Of a stretch of DNA of 64,000 nt, positions 24,271-32,198 are shown piece after piece. Source of the DNA: an uncultured Fibrobacter sp. (GTDB taxonomy: Bacteria > Fibrobacterota > Fibrobacteria > Fibrobacterales > Fibrobacteraceae); NCBI GenBank assembly GCA_934699585.1, contig CAKUWY010000002.1, positions 186,001 through 250,000 of the forward strand, read 5' to 3'. Numbering within the stretch: the stretch's first letter is position 1; the number at the start of each line of letters is the position of its first letter. The translations under genes were made by a program, and so were the position numbers. Below the pieces are notes generated by a model. That model ran no database searches. It was not told the origin of the DNA and saw only the letters and a program-made list of their open reading frames with translations.

Positions 24271-24289
24271 GGGAACGCAGTGCGTTCCC
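24271..24289. repeat. 19-base perfect palindrome
   Basis: GGGAACGCAGTGCGTTCCC: 9-base arms around a single G. It lies in the 575-base stretch between the antitoxin and the LolB-like gene, where no convincing coding sequence is seen. Confidence 0.7.
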
Positions 24290-24340
24290 GATTGAACTGG
24301 TAAAAAAGAACCGTCCGGAGCGGGAAGTAACGCGCGGGCG

Positions 24341-24369
24341 TTGACTTCCTGCTGGTCTCTTTGTATATT
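24341..24369 (+). promoter_or_regulatory. Sigma-70-type promoter reading into the 96-bp repeat
   Basis: TTGACT (24341-24346), 17-base spacer, TATATT (24364-24369). Predicted start near 24376, three bases before the repeat. The other copy has an equivalent promoter in the same relative position. Confidence 0.75.
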
Positions 24370-24378
24370 TATCCCCGT

Positions 24379-24474
24379 ATTACGACAATCCCTGCGACAG
24401 TCGGCATAGGCCCTGCGGCCCGTACGTGCATCCGCGGTGGGGCTCATCAACCTTCTTGTTGATGTTGTTGGATA
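24379..24474 (+). ncRNA. 96-bp repeat, candidate structured RNA (copy 2)
   Basis: Inverted copy of 12204-12299. A transcript from 24376 would fold into GGCC-CUGC-GGCC and CAUCAAC-CUUCUU-GUUGAUG hairpins. It then reaches GGAUAAAAGCAUCCC, a shorter 3' end than copy 1. No open frame with a ribosome site is seen in this direction. Transcription is predicted, not shown. Confidence 0.5.
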
Positions 24475-24567
24475 AAAGCATCCCAAATCAAACATACAAA
24501 CCCTAATTGCGCCTACAGTGCAGATGCAATTAAAACCGTTTTTAGTGCGTTGCAACTTATCGGTACA

Positions 24568-25332
24568 TCATTCCCCGACGGCCTTGAAGCTCTTGGGGAT
24601 ATTCAGGCGCCAGGTGCCGAGACTGAAGGATTTTCCGTGGGTCACTTTCTTGATGAAAATTTCAAGGAAGACTTTTCCGTCCCGCTCGAAGCGGATGTTC
24701 TTGGGCATGGTGCGGCCTTCGAGGGTCCCTTCGTCCAAAAAGACGGTCTTTTCCGGCTTGCCGTCGCGGCCCGTGCGCAAGAGCCACTGGACGCGTCCGT
24801 CTTTTTCGCCGTAGCTGAACAGGCGTCCGGTGGATTCCTTCGCGCTCACGACGGTCACGCCCGCCGAATCCTTTGACCCGGTTTTCTCGAAGCGCTCCGG
24901 AAGAAGCTTGCCTTCGAAGAGGGCCGCGACCTGATGGATATGCACCAGTGGGAGCGTGTTGTCGTTCAGGAGGCCCACCATGTAGCCGTTCCCCTTCACG
25001 TAGAGCTTCTCTGTCGGGAACACCATCTGCCAGCCAGATTCTGTCCACAGCATAGAGGCGACGCCGATTCCCAAGGGTCCCGTCAGTTCAAGCCTGTAGC
25101 GTTTTCCAGGCACAGAGAAAAGGACGGCGTCGAACTCCTGGACCTTGCCGTCTTCTTGGGTGATGTTCAGCTGGAATTTCGCCCGCAGGCTGTCGGGGCG
25201 GGCCTGCTCCTGGGCACATGCCGCAGAACCTTCGCAGGCGCCTGCGGCGCCACGGCTCCCGGCGCAGCCTGCCAAAAGGAGAGCAGCAAACGCGAAGAAG
25301 ATGGTGTATGTTCCGAGGCCTTTCATTTTCAC
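24568..25332 (-). CDS. LolB-like outer-membrane lipoprotein
   Basis: 254 aa. Lipobox LLAGC (Cys23), a Gly/Ala-rich linker with two further Cys, then a LolB/DUF4292-like barrel: RAKFQLNITQEDGKVQEFD, VLFSVPGKRYRLELTGPLG, ASMLWTESGWQMVFP, and a C-terminal GRTMPKNIRFERDGKVFLE. Such proteins receive lipoproteins at the outer membrane or act as scaffolds. It is last in the operon PASTA, TPR, this gene (30-base gap). The fold assignment is by pattern, hence moderate. Confidence 0.65.
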   Translation of the reverse strand: MKMKGLGTYTIFFAFAALLLAGCAGSRGAAGACEGSAACAQEQARPDSLRAKFQLNITQEDGKVQEFDAVLFSVPGKRYRLELTGPLGIGVASMLWTESGWQMVFPTEKLYVKGNGYMVGLLNDNTLPLVHIHQVAALFEGKLLPERFEKTGSKDSAGVTVVSAKESTGRLFSYGEKDGRVQWLLRTGRDGKPEKTVFLDEGTLEGRTMPKNIRFERDGKVFLEIFIKKVTHGKSFSLGTWRLNIPKSFKAVGE

Positions 25333-25336
25333 AGGT

Positions 25337-25361
25337 AGATCCTCGCCTCCGCGAGGATGAC
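25337..25361. repeat. Dispersed GAT-CC/GG-ATGAC palindrome
   Basis: AGATCCTCGCCTCCG followed by CGAGGATGAC, between the LolB-like and TPR genes. One of seven copies in the window. Confidence 0.65.
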
Positions 25362-25362
25362 G

Positions 25363-27288
25363 TCAGCGGTGGTTCTTCAAAAATTCCTTGGCGGCCTTGT
25401 TGTTGGGCCTGAGTTTAAGCACCAGCTTGTAAGACTTGACCGCATCGGCGGTCTTGCCGAGCCCCGCCTGTATGGCGCCCATGTGTTCCCAGTAAACGTA
25501 GTCTTCCTTGAAATTTTCGGACTTTATCTGCTGCATCACGGCGTAGGCTTCTTCGAATTTTCCCTTGCGGTAGAGCCCCCAGGCCTTTGAGTCCAAGAAC
25601 GCTTCCGACGGAGCCTTGCCCTTTTCGAGTGCAAGGGCCTTGTCCACCAGCGCAATTCCCTTGTCCACTTCTTCGGGAGAGCGGTTCAGATCGATAAGGG
25701 AGTATCCGTAGTAGTTGTACACTTCGGGCCTGTCCAGCTCGCCCCTGTCGGGAGCGGTCAGCAGGTATTCGAACAGCTTGAAGGATTCGTCAAATTCTTC
25801 CATGCGTTCCAGATTCATGGCCATGTTGAAACGGATGAGCAGGCTGGTGGAATCTCCCATCAGCATGCTTTCCCAGAACAGGTTCGCCTTGGACCGCGCC
25901 TCGTGCGCCTGGAAAAGCTTGAGGGAATCGGCCTTGCCGTCGGATTCGATTTCTTGCGCCTGCGCTACCAGAATTTTGGCGTAGGTGTGCTGCAAGTGCC
26001 TGTAAGTTTTTTGGGCTTCGTGATTCACCTGGGCAACCGATGCGGAATCGGCAATGCCCGCCATGGGCGTCCAGTTGGTCCAGACTCCAAGCAGGGAGTC
26101 CAGCAGATAATAGGCCTGCTGGTACTTGCCCGCATAGCCGTAAGTCATGGCCAAGAAATCCTTGTCGCTACCGTCCAGAATGGAGTCCGCACGCACGGCG
26201 TAGGCAACGGCATCGTCCTTCTTTTTTTCGGTAAGGGCGATTCCAGCCAGGGCCCTGCAGGCCTGGGCCGCAAAGGGCTTGCTCGTGAGACCTTCCAAGG
26301 CCTTGTTGTAATGGACCTTCGCGCTGTCCACCTCGTTCTGGGCGTATTCGTAGTTGGCCAAGAAATAAATCAGTACGGGAGATTCCAGATGGTCGGTGTA
26401 GATCTTTTTCCGCAAAAAGGCGAGAGCGTCGGCACGGCTGTCTTTGGCGATTACCAGGAGCACCAAGTTGATCATGTTCTCTTCGTATTCCGACACGGTG
26501 CTGAGAGTATCCACGATGGCCCGGGCCTCGGCATTGCGTTTTTGGATAATAAGTCCCTGCACCTGCTGGAGCAACATCTTCTTGTCGCCGGTAGCCTCGT
26601 AGCCCTTGGCAAAGAGTTCCACCACGGCGGAATCCTTGTGCATGTCGATGAGCAAGTTCAGCTGCCGCTGGAAAAGCGAAGAGATGTAGTTCACCTGTGG
26701 GAGCAGCAGGTCATAGACCCGCACCAGTTCCTTCTTGTCTTGCACCGCTTCCAGAAACAGGCTGTAATCGTACAGGAGCGTCATGTCCTGGTAGCGCGAA
26801 GAATCCAGCGCCAGGTTGAAGTACCGGCGGGCGGAATCGGCAATTCCCGCTTTTACATACAACTTAGCAAGCAGTTCGTACTGACCGGGGTTCGTCTTGC
26901 CTTTCAGCTGGTTGGCGCGCTGGGCTAGCGCCAGCGCGGCAGAATCTTCGCCGTGGGCGGCAATCCTTTCGGCCACGGCGAAGGAGAGGTAGCGGCTTTC
27001 GGGGTCCGCCTCGAAAGCCCGCTGCCAAAAAATTTCGGCCAGGGCCTTTTCGCCCCGGAGTTCCATTTCCATCGCCCGAATAAACGACTCGTGAGCCACG
27101 TCCAGATTCTGGACCGTTGCCGGCTGTTTTGTTTCGGACTTCTGTGCAACGGCTTTTGCGATGGCGGCAGAATCCGCCGCCGTCAGGGTCGCCTGGCCGC
27201 CAGCATCCTTGCGGGGCGCAGAACTGCACGCCGCCAAGAGCGCCACCAGCGCCAACGTCCAGAAAAATGTCAGGCCTCTACGGAACAT
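25363..27288 (-). CDS. TPR-repeat lipoprotein
   Basis: 641 aa. Lipobox LLAAC (Cys21), then a Lys/Gly linker and tetratricopeptide-type helices throughout: FIRAMEMELRGEKALAEIF, YELLAKLYVKAGIADSARR, YGYSLIDLNRSPEEVDKGI, and the C-terminal YVYWEHMGAIQAGLGKTAD. Similar to large outer-membrane TPR lipoproteins that serve as assembly scaffolds. It starts 2 bases after the PASTA gene stop, so expression is coupled. Partner unknown. Confidence 0.85.
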   Translation of the reverse strand: MFRRGLTFFWTLALVALLAACSSAPRKDAGGQATLTAADSAAIAKAVAQKSETKQPATVQNLDVAHESFIRAMEMELRGEKALAEIFWQRAFEADPESRYLSFAVAERIAAHGEDSAALALAQRANQLKGKTNPGQYELLAKLYVKAGIADSARRYFNLALDSSRYQDMTLLYDYSLFLEAVQDKKELVRVYDLLLPQVNYISSLFQRQLNLLIDMHKDSAVVELFAKGYEATGDKKMLLQQVQGLIIQKRNAEARAIVDTLSTVSEYEENMINLVLLVIAKDSRADALAFLRKKIYTDHLESPVLIYFLANYEYAQNEVDSAKVHYNKALEGLTSKPFAAQACRALAGIALTEKKKDDAVAYAVRADSILDGSDKDFLAMTYGYAGKYQQAYYLLDSLLGVWTNWTPMAGIADSASVAQVNHEAQKTYRHLQHTYAKILVAQAQEIESDGKADSLKLFQAHEARSKANLFWESMLMGDSTSLLIRFNMAMNLERMEEFDESFKLFEYLLTAPDRGELDRPEVYNYYGYSLIDLNRSPEEVDKGIALVDKALALEKGKAPSEAFLDSKAWGLYRKGKFEEAYAVMQQIKSENFKEDYVYWEHMGAIQAGLGKTADAVKSYKLVLKLRPNNKAAKEFLKNHR

Positions 27289-27290
27289 AG

Positions 27291-28052
27291 CTAGTCGGCA
27301 ATCACAAAGTCAATCTTGGTGTCGGGCAACAGGTAGTCGCCCTCCTTGGGAGAGGTTTCTATGACGGTGTTCGGGGCTTCGCCATTTTCGGCCTTAACGC
27401 GCTTCACGTTGCCTACCTTGAACCCCAGCTGTTCCACCTTCACGAACACGTCGTCGATGACTTCGCCTGCAAAGGAGGGCAGCAGCACGCGCCCGAGAGT
27501 TTCGCCTGCAGAGATGATGACGTTGACGGTATCGCCTACGCGGGCGGTGTCGCCGGCCATAGGGTCTGTGCGGATAACCACTCCGCGGGGAATGCTCTTG
27601 TGGGCGCCCTTGATAATCTGGCCCTGCACAAGGCCTGCGCGGGTAAGCGTTATGGTGGCCTGCTTCTGGCTCTTTCCGCGAAGGTCCGGAATTTCCACCT
27701 GACGAAGTCCAAGGCTTCTCGTAATCTGGACGGTGCGGCCCACCTTGGCCATGCGACCGGCGGCAGGCATCTGCACCAGCGCGCGGCCCGCGGGCACCTG
27801 GGCGTTGTAGCGGCCCTCTTCCAGCCACTTGGCCTTGAAGCCCACAGCCGAAAGCGCAGCGTCCGCTTCGGCTTCGGTCATGCCTTCCAGATTGGGCACC
27901 TCGGCGGTGCTGGTGAACTGTCCGGAGAAAATAGGCAGCGCAATCTTATCTACCGCAAGGGCGAGAATCACCAAGAGCACCACCCAGAGGAAAAACGCCC
28001 TGATGAACGGAGATGTCTTGAACCACTTAAAAAAATTCTTTATCGTACTCAT
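27291..28052 (-). CDS. Membrane-anchored PASTA-domain protein
   Basis: 253 aa. A cytoplasmic head of about 15 residues, one membrane segment (FFLWVVLLVILALAVDKI), then three PASTA domains (about 50-115, 116-185, 186-253), each opening with a V/IP-x-L or LPSFAG motif. PASTA domains bind peptidoglycan or muropeptides, usually on PknB-type kinases or PBPs. No kinase or transpeptidase domain is attached here, so it may sense or anchor to the wall on behalf of another protein. First gene of the PASTA-TPR-LolB-like operon. Confidence 0.88.
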   Translation of the reverse strand: MSTIKNFFKWFKTSPFIRAFFLWVVLLVILALAVDKIALPIFSGQFTSTAEVPNLEGMTEAEADAALSAVGFKAKWLEEGRYNAQVPAGRALVQMPAAGRMAKVGRTVQITRSLGLRQVEIPDLRGKSQKQATITLTRAGLVQGQIIKGAHKSIPRGVVIRTDPMAGDTARVGDTVNVIISAGETLGRVLLPSFAGEVIDDVFVKVEQLGFKVGNVKRVKAENGEAPNTVIETSPKEGDYLLPDTKIDFVIAD

Positions 28053-28272
28053 TTTGTGTCCAAATTATCGCTAGTCGCAAATCATTTAATTTTTCATTTC
28101 ACATTTCACATTCCACATTCCACATCCCACGTTCCACCTTCCCGGGGTTTTAGGGGTGTCCCCTAGGAGAGGGGGTAGCTGCTGATGCGGCTAGGTGGCG
28201 GGTTCTTTTGATTGCCGCCCTAGGCAAGTTGCCCGCCACGACGCAGCAGCGGCGAGGGGGAGGCTTCCCCCC
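28053..28272. other. Intergenic stretch with C/T-rich tract and dispersed G-rich repeats
   Basis: 28084-28138 is a degenerate run of TTCACAT/TTCCACAT units. Then come TAGGGGTGTCCCCTA (28151-28165) and GGGGGAGGCTTCCCCC (28256-28271), which have relatives at 39104-39122, 39050-39065 and 12684-12699. No gene is seen. Confidence 0.5.
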
Positions 28273-28983
28273 TTATCCCTTGGAAGCTTTTTCTTGCAAC
28301 GACTCCTCATCAAAGATTACGATGTCCTTGCCCGTGATGGCGATGGCGCCGGCTTTCACCAAGATAGAGCTGATGCGGCTCACGGTTTCGCGGGTGGTGC
28401 CCGACATGTCCGCCAGCTGCTGCTGGGTAGGACGGTTGTGGATGACGGTGACCATCTTGCCGTTGTCGGTGTGGATGCGCACGCCGCGTTCTTCCATGAG
28501 GTTCAGCAGGGTGCCGGCCACGCGGCCGCTGACCGACATGGTGGAAAGCGAACCGATTTGCTTGTTGGCCTTGCGGAGCCGCTTGCTCATTTCGGAGAGG
28601 AGCGACATGGCCAGCTCGGGGTATTGCTTGATGAGCGAGAGGAAGGCGTCGCGGTAGATGATCATCAGCTGGGAGTCGCTGACGGTGCGGACCGATGCGG
28701 AGCGGGGCTCGCCGTCGATGAGGGACATTTCGCCGAAGAAGTCGCCGCGCTCGAGGAAGCTGAGGATGGTTTCGCGGCCGTCCACGCCGGTCATGTACAC
28801 CTGGACGGAGCCCGAGGCGATGAGGTAGAGTGCCTGGACGGAGTCGTCGCCTTCCAGCACTACGGTTTCGTCGCGGTTGAAGTTCTGCACCTCAACCAGG
28901 TCGCCCAGGAGTCTCAGCTGGTCGTCGGACAGTTCCGAGAACAGTTCTACGCCTTTCAGCAGTTCCAATACAGATGCGTCCAT
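28273..28983 (-). CDS. Crp/Fnr-family transcription regulator
   Basis: 236 aa. N-terminal cyclic-nucleotide-binding fold (VVLEGDDSVQALYLIASGS, GDFFGEMSLIDGEPRSASV), a dimer helix, and a C-terminal HTH (PTQQQLADMSGTTRETVSR, ISSILVKAGAI). The FGEMSLIDGEPRSA phosphate-binding cassette has Glu, Arg and Ser in the positions used by cAMP-binding Crp. There is no Fnr-type Cys cluster, so the ligand is more likely a nucleotide than oxygen. It lies 42 bases downstream of purA on the same strand. Confidence 0.92.
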   Translation of the reverse strand: MDASVLELLKGVELFSELSDDQLRLLGDLVEVQNFNRDETVVLEGDDSVQALYLIASGSVQVYMTGVDGRETILSFLERGDFFGEMSLIDGEPRSASVRTVSDSQLMIIYRDAFLSLIKQYPELAMSLLSEMSKRLRKANKQIGSLSTMSVSGRVAGTLLNLMEERGVRIHTDNGKMVTVIHNRPTQQQLADMSGTTRETVSRISSILVKAGAIAITGKDIVIFDEESLQEKASKG

Positions 28984-29025
28984 GTTTTCCTCTCTTCTTT
29001 TGGCCGCGCCGGGGCGGCGGTGGCT

Positions 29026-30309
29026 TTAGTCCAAATCCACGATGATGCTCTGGTCGCGCTTGGCGCCGATGGAGATCATGCCGATTTTCACGCCCACCAG
29101 TTCCGCCATGCGGTTCAGGTACTTGCGGGCGTTTTCGGGCAGGTCTTCCAGCTTGCGGCACTTGGTGGTGTCGCACTTCCAGCCGGGCATTTCTTCGTAG
29201 ACCGGCACGCAGCGACCCACCTTGGAAAGCTGGTTCGGGAAGTTTTCGATCTTTTCGCCGTCGCATTCGTAGTGGGTGCAAATCTTGATGGTGTCGAAGG
29301 TGTCCAGCACGTCGAGCTTGGTGATGGCGAGGTGCGTGAGGCCGTTCACCACGGCAGCCTTGCGGACCACGGTCGCGTCGAACCAACCGCAGCGGCGGTT
29401 GCGGCCCGTGGTGGCACCGTATTCGTTGCCAATCTTGCGGAGGGTGTCGCCGGTTTCGTCCAAGAGTTCAGTCGGGAAGGGGCCGTTACCCACGCGGGTG
29501 GTGTAGGCCTTGACGACGCCCACCACCTGGTCGATGGCCGTGGGGCCAATGCCGGCGCCGCAGCTGGCGTAGCCGGCCACAGTGTTGCTGGAGGTCACGA
29601 AGGGGTAAGTTCCCTGGTCCACGTCAAGGATGGTGCCCTGGGCGCCTTCGAACACCAGGCGCTTGCCGGCCTTCACAGCGGCGTAGAGCATGGCGCTCAC
29701 GTCCCGCACAAACGGCTTGATCTTCTGGCCCAGTTCCAGGTAGTCCTTGATGACCTGTTCGGGGTCGATTTCGGGCACGTCGTACATCACCTTGAATTCT
29801 TCGTTGTGAACCTTGGCCATGGCTTCGACGCGGGGGCGCAGTTCGCGTTCGTCCATCAGGTCGCCCACGCGGACGCCAATGCGGTTCACCTTGTCGCTGT
29901 AGCAGGGGCCGATGCCGCGGCCCGTGGTGCCGATGGCGGCCTTGCCGGCCTTCTTTTCTTTGGCCTTGTCGAGAGCGGAGTGGTACGGCAGCACCACGTG
30001 GGCGTTATCGGCAATGAACAGGCGGCCTTCGGGGTTGATGCCCTTGGTGTGCAGGTCGGCGATTTCGGCCAGGGTCTGCACCGGGTCCAGCACCACGCCG
30101 TTACCGATTACGCAAATCTTGTCATCATGCATAATGCCCGAGGGAATCAGGTGGAACACGAACTTCTTGTCGCCCACTTCGACGGTGTGGCCAGCGTTTG
30201 CGCCGCCCTGGAAGCGCACGATGTAGTCTGCGTCCAGCGTCAGAAAATCAACTACCTTGGCCTTGCCTTCGTCACCCCACTGGGAACCGATTACAACACG
30301 ATTTGCCAT
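29026..30309 (-). CDS. purA: Adenylosuccinate synthetase
   Basis: 427 aa, the usual length. Catalyses GTP-dependent joining of IMP and aspartate in AMP synthesis. Signature WGDEGKAKVVDFL (Asp/Lys/GTP loop), GGANAGHTV, GTTGRGIGPCYSDK, FEGAQGTILDVDQGTYPFV, YGATTGRNRRCGWFDA, and the C-terminal base-binding region. ATG 30309 follows AAGGA. Nothing unusual is visible. Confidence 0.97.
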   Translation of the reverse strand: MANRVVIGSQWGDEGKAKVVDFLTLDADYIVRFQGGANAGHTVEVGDKKFVFHLIPSGIMHDDKICVIGNGVVLDPVQTLAEIADLHTKGINPEGRLFIADNAHVVLPYHSALDKAKEKKAGKAAIGTTGRGIGPCYSDKVNRIGVRVGDLMDERELRPRVEAMAKVHNEEFKVMYDVPEIDPEQVIKDYLELGQKIKPFVRDVSAMLYAAVKAGKRLVFEGAQGTILDVDQGTYPFVTSSNTVAGYASCGAGIGPTAIDQVVGVVKAYTTRVGNGPFPTELLDETGDTLRKIGNEYGATTGRNRRCGWFDATVVRKAAVVNGLTHLAITKLDVLDTFDTIKICTHYECDGEKIENFPNQLSKVGRCVPVYEEMPGWKCDTTKCRKLEDLPENARKYLNRMAELVGVKIGMISIGAKRDQSIIVDLD

Positions 30310-30554
30310 ATATCCTTCATTCTGTTGGCGGCCCGGCGGCGCAAATCTCCAAAAGGAGCAGTCCCGCGGGTCGATTGCTTGTTAAACGACGAAATTCAAG
30401 CGCAGAGGCCTTCCCTGCGCCCTTTTTCGCCTAAAAGATAAAAAAGTGGGCGGGACGCAGGACCGGAGACGGGCGGGCGGTGCGACGAAAACGGCTAGAA
30501 AACGACGGGAAAACCGCCAAATGCCGTAATAGCACCGTTTTGGAGTAAAAAACG
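30310..30554. other. Intergenic upstream of purA, nothing recognised
   Basis: G/C-rich, with no convincing frame or structured element. A purA promoter is expected here, but no clear -35/-10 pair is seen on the minus strand. Confidence 0.4.
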
Positions 30555-30560
30555 CATCTA

Positions 30561-30876
30561 GGGGCATATAAAAACGGCTGATTGCTGTGGCTTATATGCC
30601 CCGTAAAACGTTTTCATCACTGCTCTACGTCAATTTCCGCCTTTTTACGCAAACTTTTCAGCGGTGGGGCATATAAAAATGAATTTTTGGCGGAATTATA
30701 TGCCCCTTTCCCGCGATTTGGGCAAAAATGCAGACAACATAACGCAATTTGCAATCGAGAGCTAACGAAAAAGGCATATAAATCAACGCCCAAAGAAGAA
30801 TTTATATGCCCCGTAACAGATTAATCTTCAAACAGGGGCATATAAGAGTGCACACCCCGTTCAATTTATATGCCCC
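30561..30876. repeat. Array of four inverted-repeat pairs (GGGGCATATAA / TTATATGCCCC)
   Basis: Eight copies of an 11-12 base word in alternating orientation: 30561, 30591 (inv), 30666, 30695 (inv), 30773, 30801 (inv), 30835, 30865 (inv). Each pair encloses 15-19 unrelated bases and would form a long-stem hairpin. Pairs are separated by about 60, 66 and 22 bases. No gene is present. The repeated word does not recur elsewhere that I could find. Confidence 0.8.
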
Positions 30877-30943
30877 CACTCACGAAAAAAGCATTTTAGG
30901 CCTGCAAAAACTCCAAAATTCCACTTCTCGTCATTCTTTTTTG

Positions 30944-30949
30944 TATATT
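30944..30949 (+). promoter_or_regulatory. -10 element for the 31025 gene
   Basis: TATATT in TTTTTTGTATATTACC, with a weak -35. Predicted start near 30956, which would put the terminator-like hairpin in the leader. Confidence 0.45.
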
Positions 30950-30972
30950 ACCCCAGAAATTGTTTATTTCCA

Positions 30973-31012
30973 GCTACGACGAGCATGCCCCTCGCCGTAG
31001 CTTTTCTTTTTT
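30973..31012 (+). terminator. Attenuator-like hairpin in the leader of the 31025 gene
   Basis: Arms GCTACGACGAG and CTCGCCGTAGC (one mismatch) around CATGCCC, then TTTTCTTTTTT. This is a textbook intrinsic terminator, but it ends one base before the AGGAGG ribosome site of the next gene. It either ends read-through from upstream or controls the gene by attenuation. Confidence 0.7.
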
Positions 31013-31024
31013 AGGAGGTCTGGC

Positions 31025-31852
31025 ATGCACCGAACGCAACTTACAGCACAAAAAGCATACGACAGAATTACCGCTGAAGTAGCAAAATACAGAAACACGC
31101 TTTCGTCATACCTAGAATCCCTGCAGAAAAAGAACAAGAATCCCGCCGAAGGAAATCTGCGGGTACTAAAACACAAGCTAGGCTACCAATACTACATCGT
31201 TACCGAGAAGGGCGACACGAAGGGCACTTATCTCCGGCGAAAAGACCTTCGCAGGGCTAAAGCCCTTGCCCAGCGGGACTACAACAACGCGGCGGCGGTC
31301 GTCATCGAAAACCAGCTCGCGACCATCGACAGCTTTCTCGAAGCATTCCACCCGGAAGCCCTTGACCAGGCCTTCGCCAGCCTGCATCCGGGCCGCCGCG
31401 CCCTTGTTGCGCCCGTGCGCGAACCCGACAGCGATTTTGTTGCCGCATGGCAACACACTCCCTACACAGGCAAGCCCTTCGAAATCAACGCCCCCGAATT
31501 CTACACGGGCACGGGCGTGCGCGTCCGCTCGAAATCCGAAGTCATCATCGCGGACGCGCTTAGTCGCGCGGGCATTCCCTACCGCTACGAATACCCCACA
31601 AGCGTCAGGGGCTGGGGCACCCTCTACCCGGACTTCACCTGCCTTCGCCCCAGCACCCGCGAAGAAGTCATCTGGGAACACTTCGGCCTCATGGGCGAGC
31701 CGGACTACGCCGAGAACGCCGTCCAAAAGCTCGCCCACTACGCCGCAAGCGGGTACGCCCTCGGCAAGAACTTCGTCGCCACCTTCGAAAGCGGCAACAC
31801 CCCGCTCTCCCTCAAGCAGGTGCAGGCCTACATCAAGGCGCTGCTAACATAG
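31025..31852 (+). CDS. Probable PD-(D/E)xK nuclease-like protein of unknown role
   Basis: 275 aa. The N-terminal half is helical and basic (RNTLSSYLESLQKKNKNPA, TYLRRKDLRRAKALAQRDY). Residues 175-245 hold a nuclease-like core: RSKSEVIIADALSRAGIPY, YEYPTS, TLYPDFTCLRPSTREEVIW, EHFG. The Glu of KSE, the Asp of YPDF and the following Glu could be metal ligands. The family is widespread in anaerobes but uncharacterised as far as I know. ATG 31025 has AGGAGG 7 bases upstream. Isolated between repeat-rich gaps. Confidence 0.65.
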   Translation: MHRTQLTAQKAYDRITAEVAKYRNTLSSYLESLQKKNKNPAEGNLRVLKHKLGYQYYIVTEKGDTKGTYLRRKDLRRAKALAQRDYNNAAAVVIENQLATIDSFLEAFHPEALDQAFASLHPGRRALVAPVREPDSDFVAAWQHTPYTGKPFEINAPEFYTGTGVRVRSKSEVIIADALSRAGIPYRYEYPTSVRGWGTLYPDFTCLRPSTREEVIWEHFGLMGEPDYAENAVQKLAHYAASGYALGKNFVATFESGNTPLSLKQVQAYIKALLT

Positions 31853-32198
31853 AGACCCAAGCGGCATCCGACCTATCGCCAACATGAAGGCATTGACCTT
31901 CGTCAAGCCTGCTATCAAAAAAAATTAATGGTATGAAATTTGCGCTATCACGTCCAAGGCTTTTTGCGCGACCACATTCGCGGCATTTTACGCCACCAGA
32001 TTCACGGTATCTTACGCCGCCACATCCAAGACAATATCGCGCACCGCAAAAGTCTGCAAGCTAATCGTCGACGTACTCCACCCCACTTCCACGACACCAA
32101 CCGTCTCTTCAAACGTATTGCATAATTCACATTCATTGTATTGTGAATCCTTTTTCCACAATACAATTTTATTTTTTCAAAAAACTATAGGAGACTCT
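31853..32198. other. Gap with an acetyltransferase gene fragment and tandem 24-mers
   Basis: 31865-31920 matches bases 37165-37220 of the CatB-like gene with 7 differences in 56, a short duplicated gene piece. 31949-32044 is four degenerate 24-base units (CACGTCCAAGGCTTTTTGCG-type), which in one frame give HVQGFLRD, HIRGILRH, QIHGILRR, HIQDNIAH. No gene start with a ribosome site is found. Confidence 0.6.

Noticed and set aside
24135..24344. Short plus-strand frame of 69 codons
   Set aside because: No ribosome site; it spans a palindrome and a promoter and shows no family resemblance.
24379..24474. Possible retron or known 6S/SRP RNA
   Set aside because: No reverse transcriptase is nearby, and the conserved SRP or RNase P core motifs are absent; 6S could not be supported by eye.
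28195..30441. Long plus-strand open frame (748 codons)
   Set aside because: It is antisense to purA and the Crp/Fnr gene, both of which match their families throughout.
30561..30876. Possible CRISPR array
   Set aside because: Repeats alternate in orientation, are only 11-12 bases long, and spacing is irregular; no cas gene is present.
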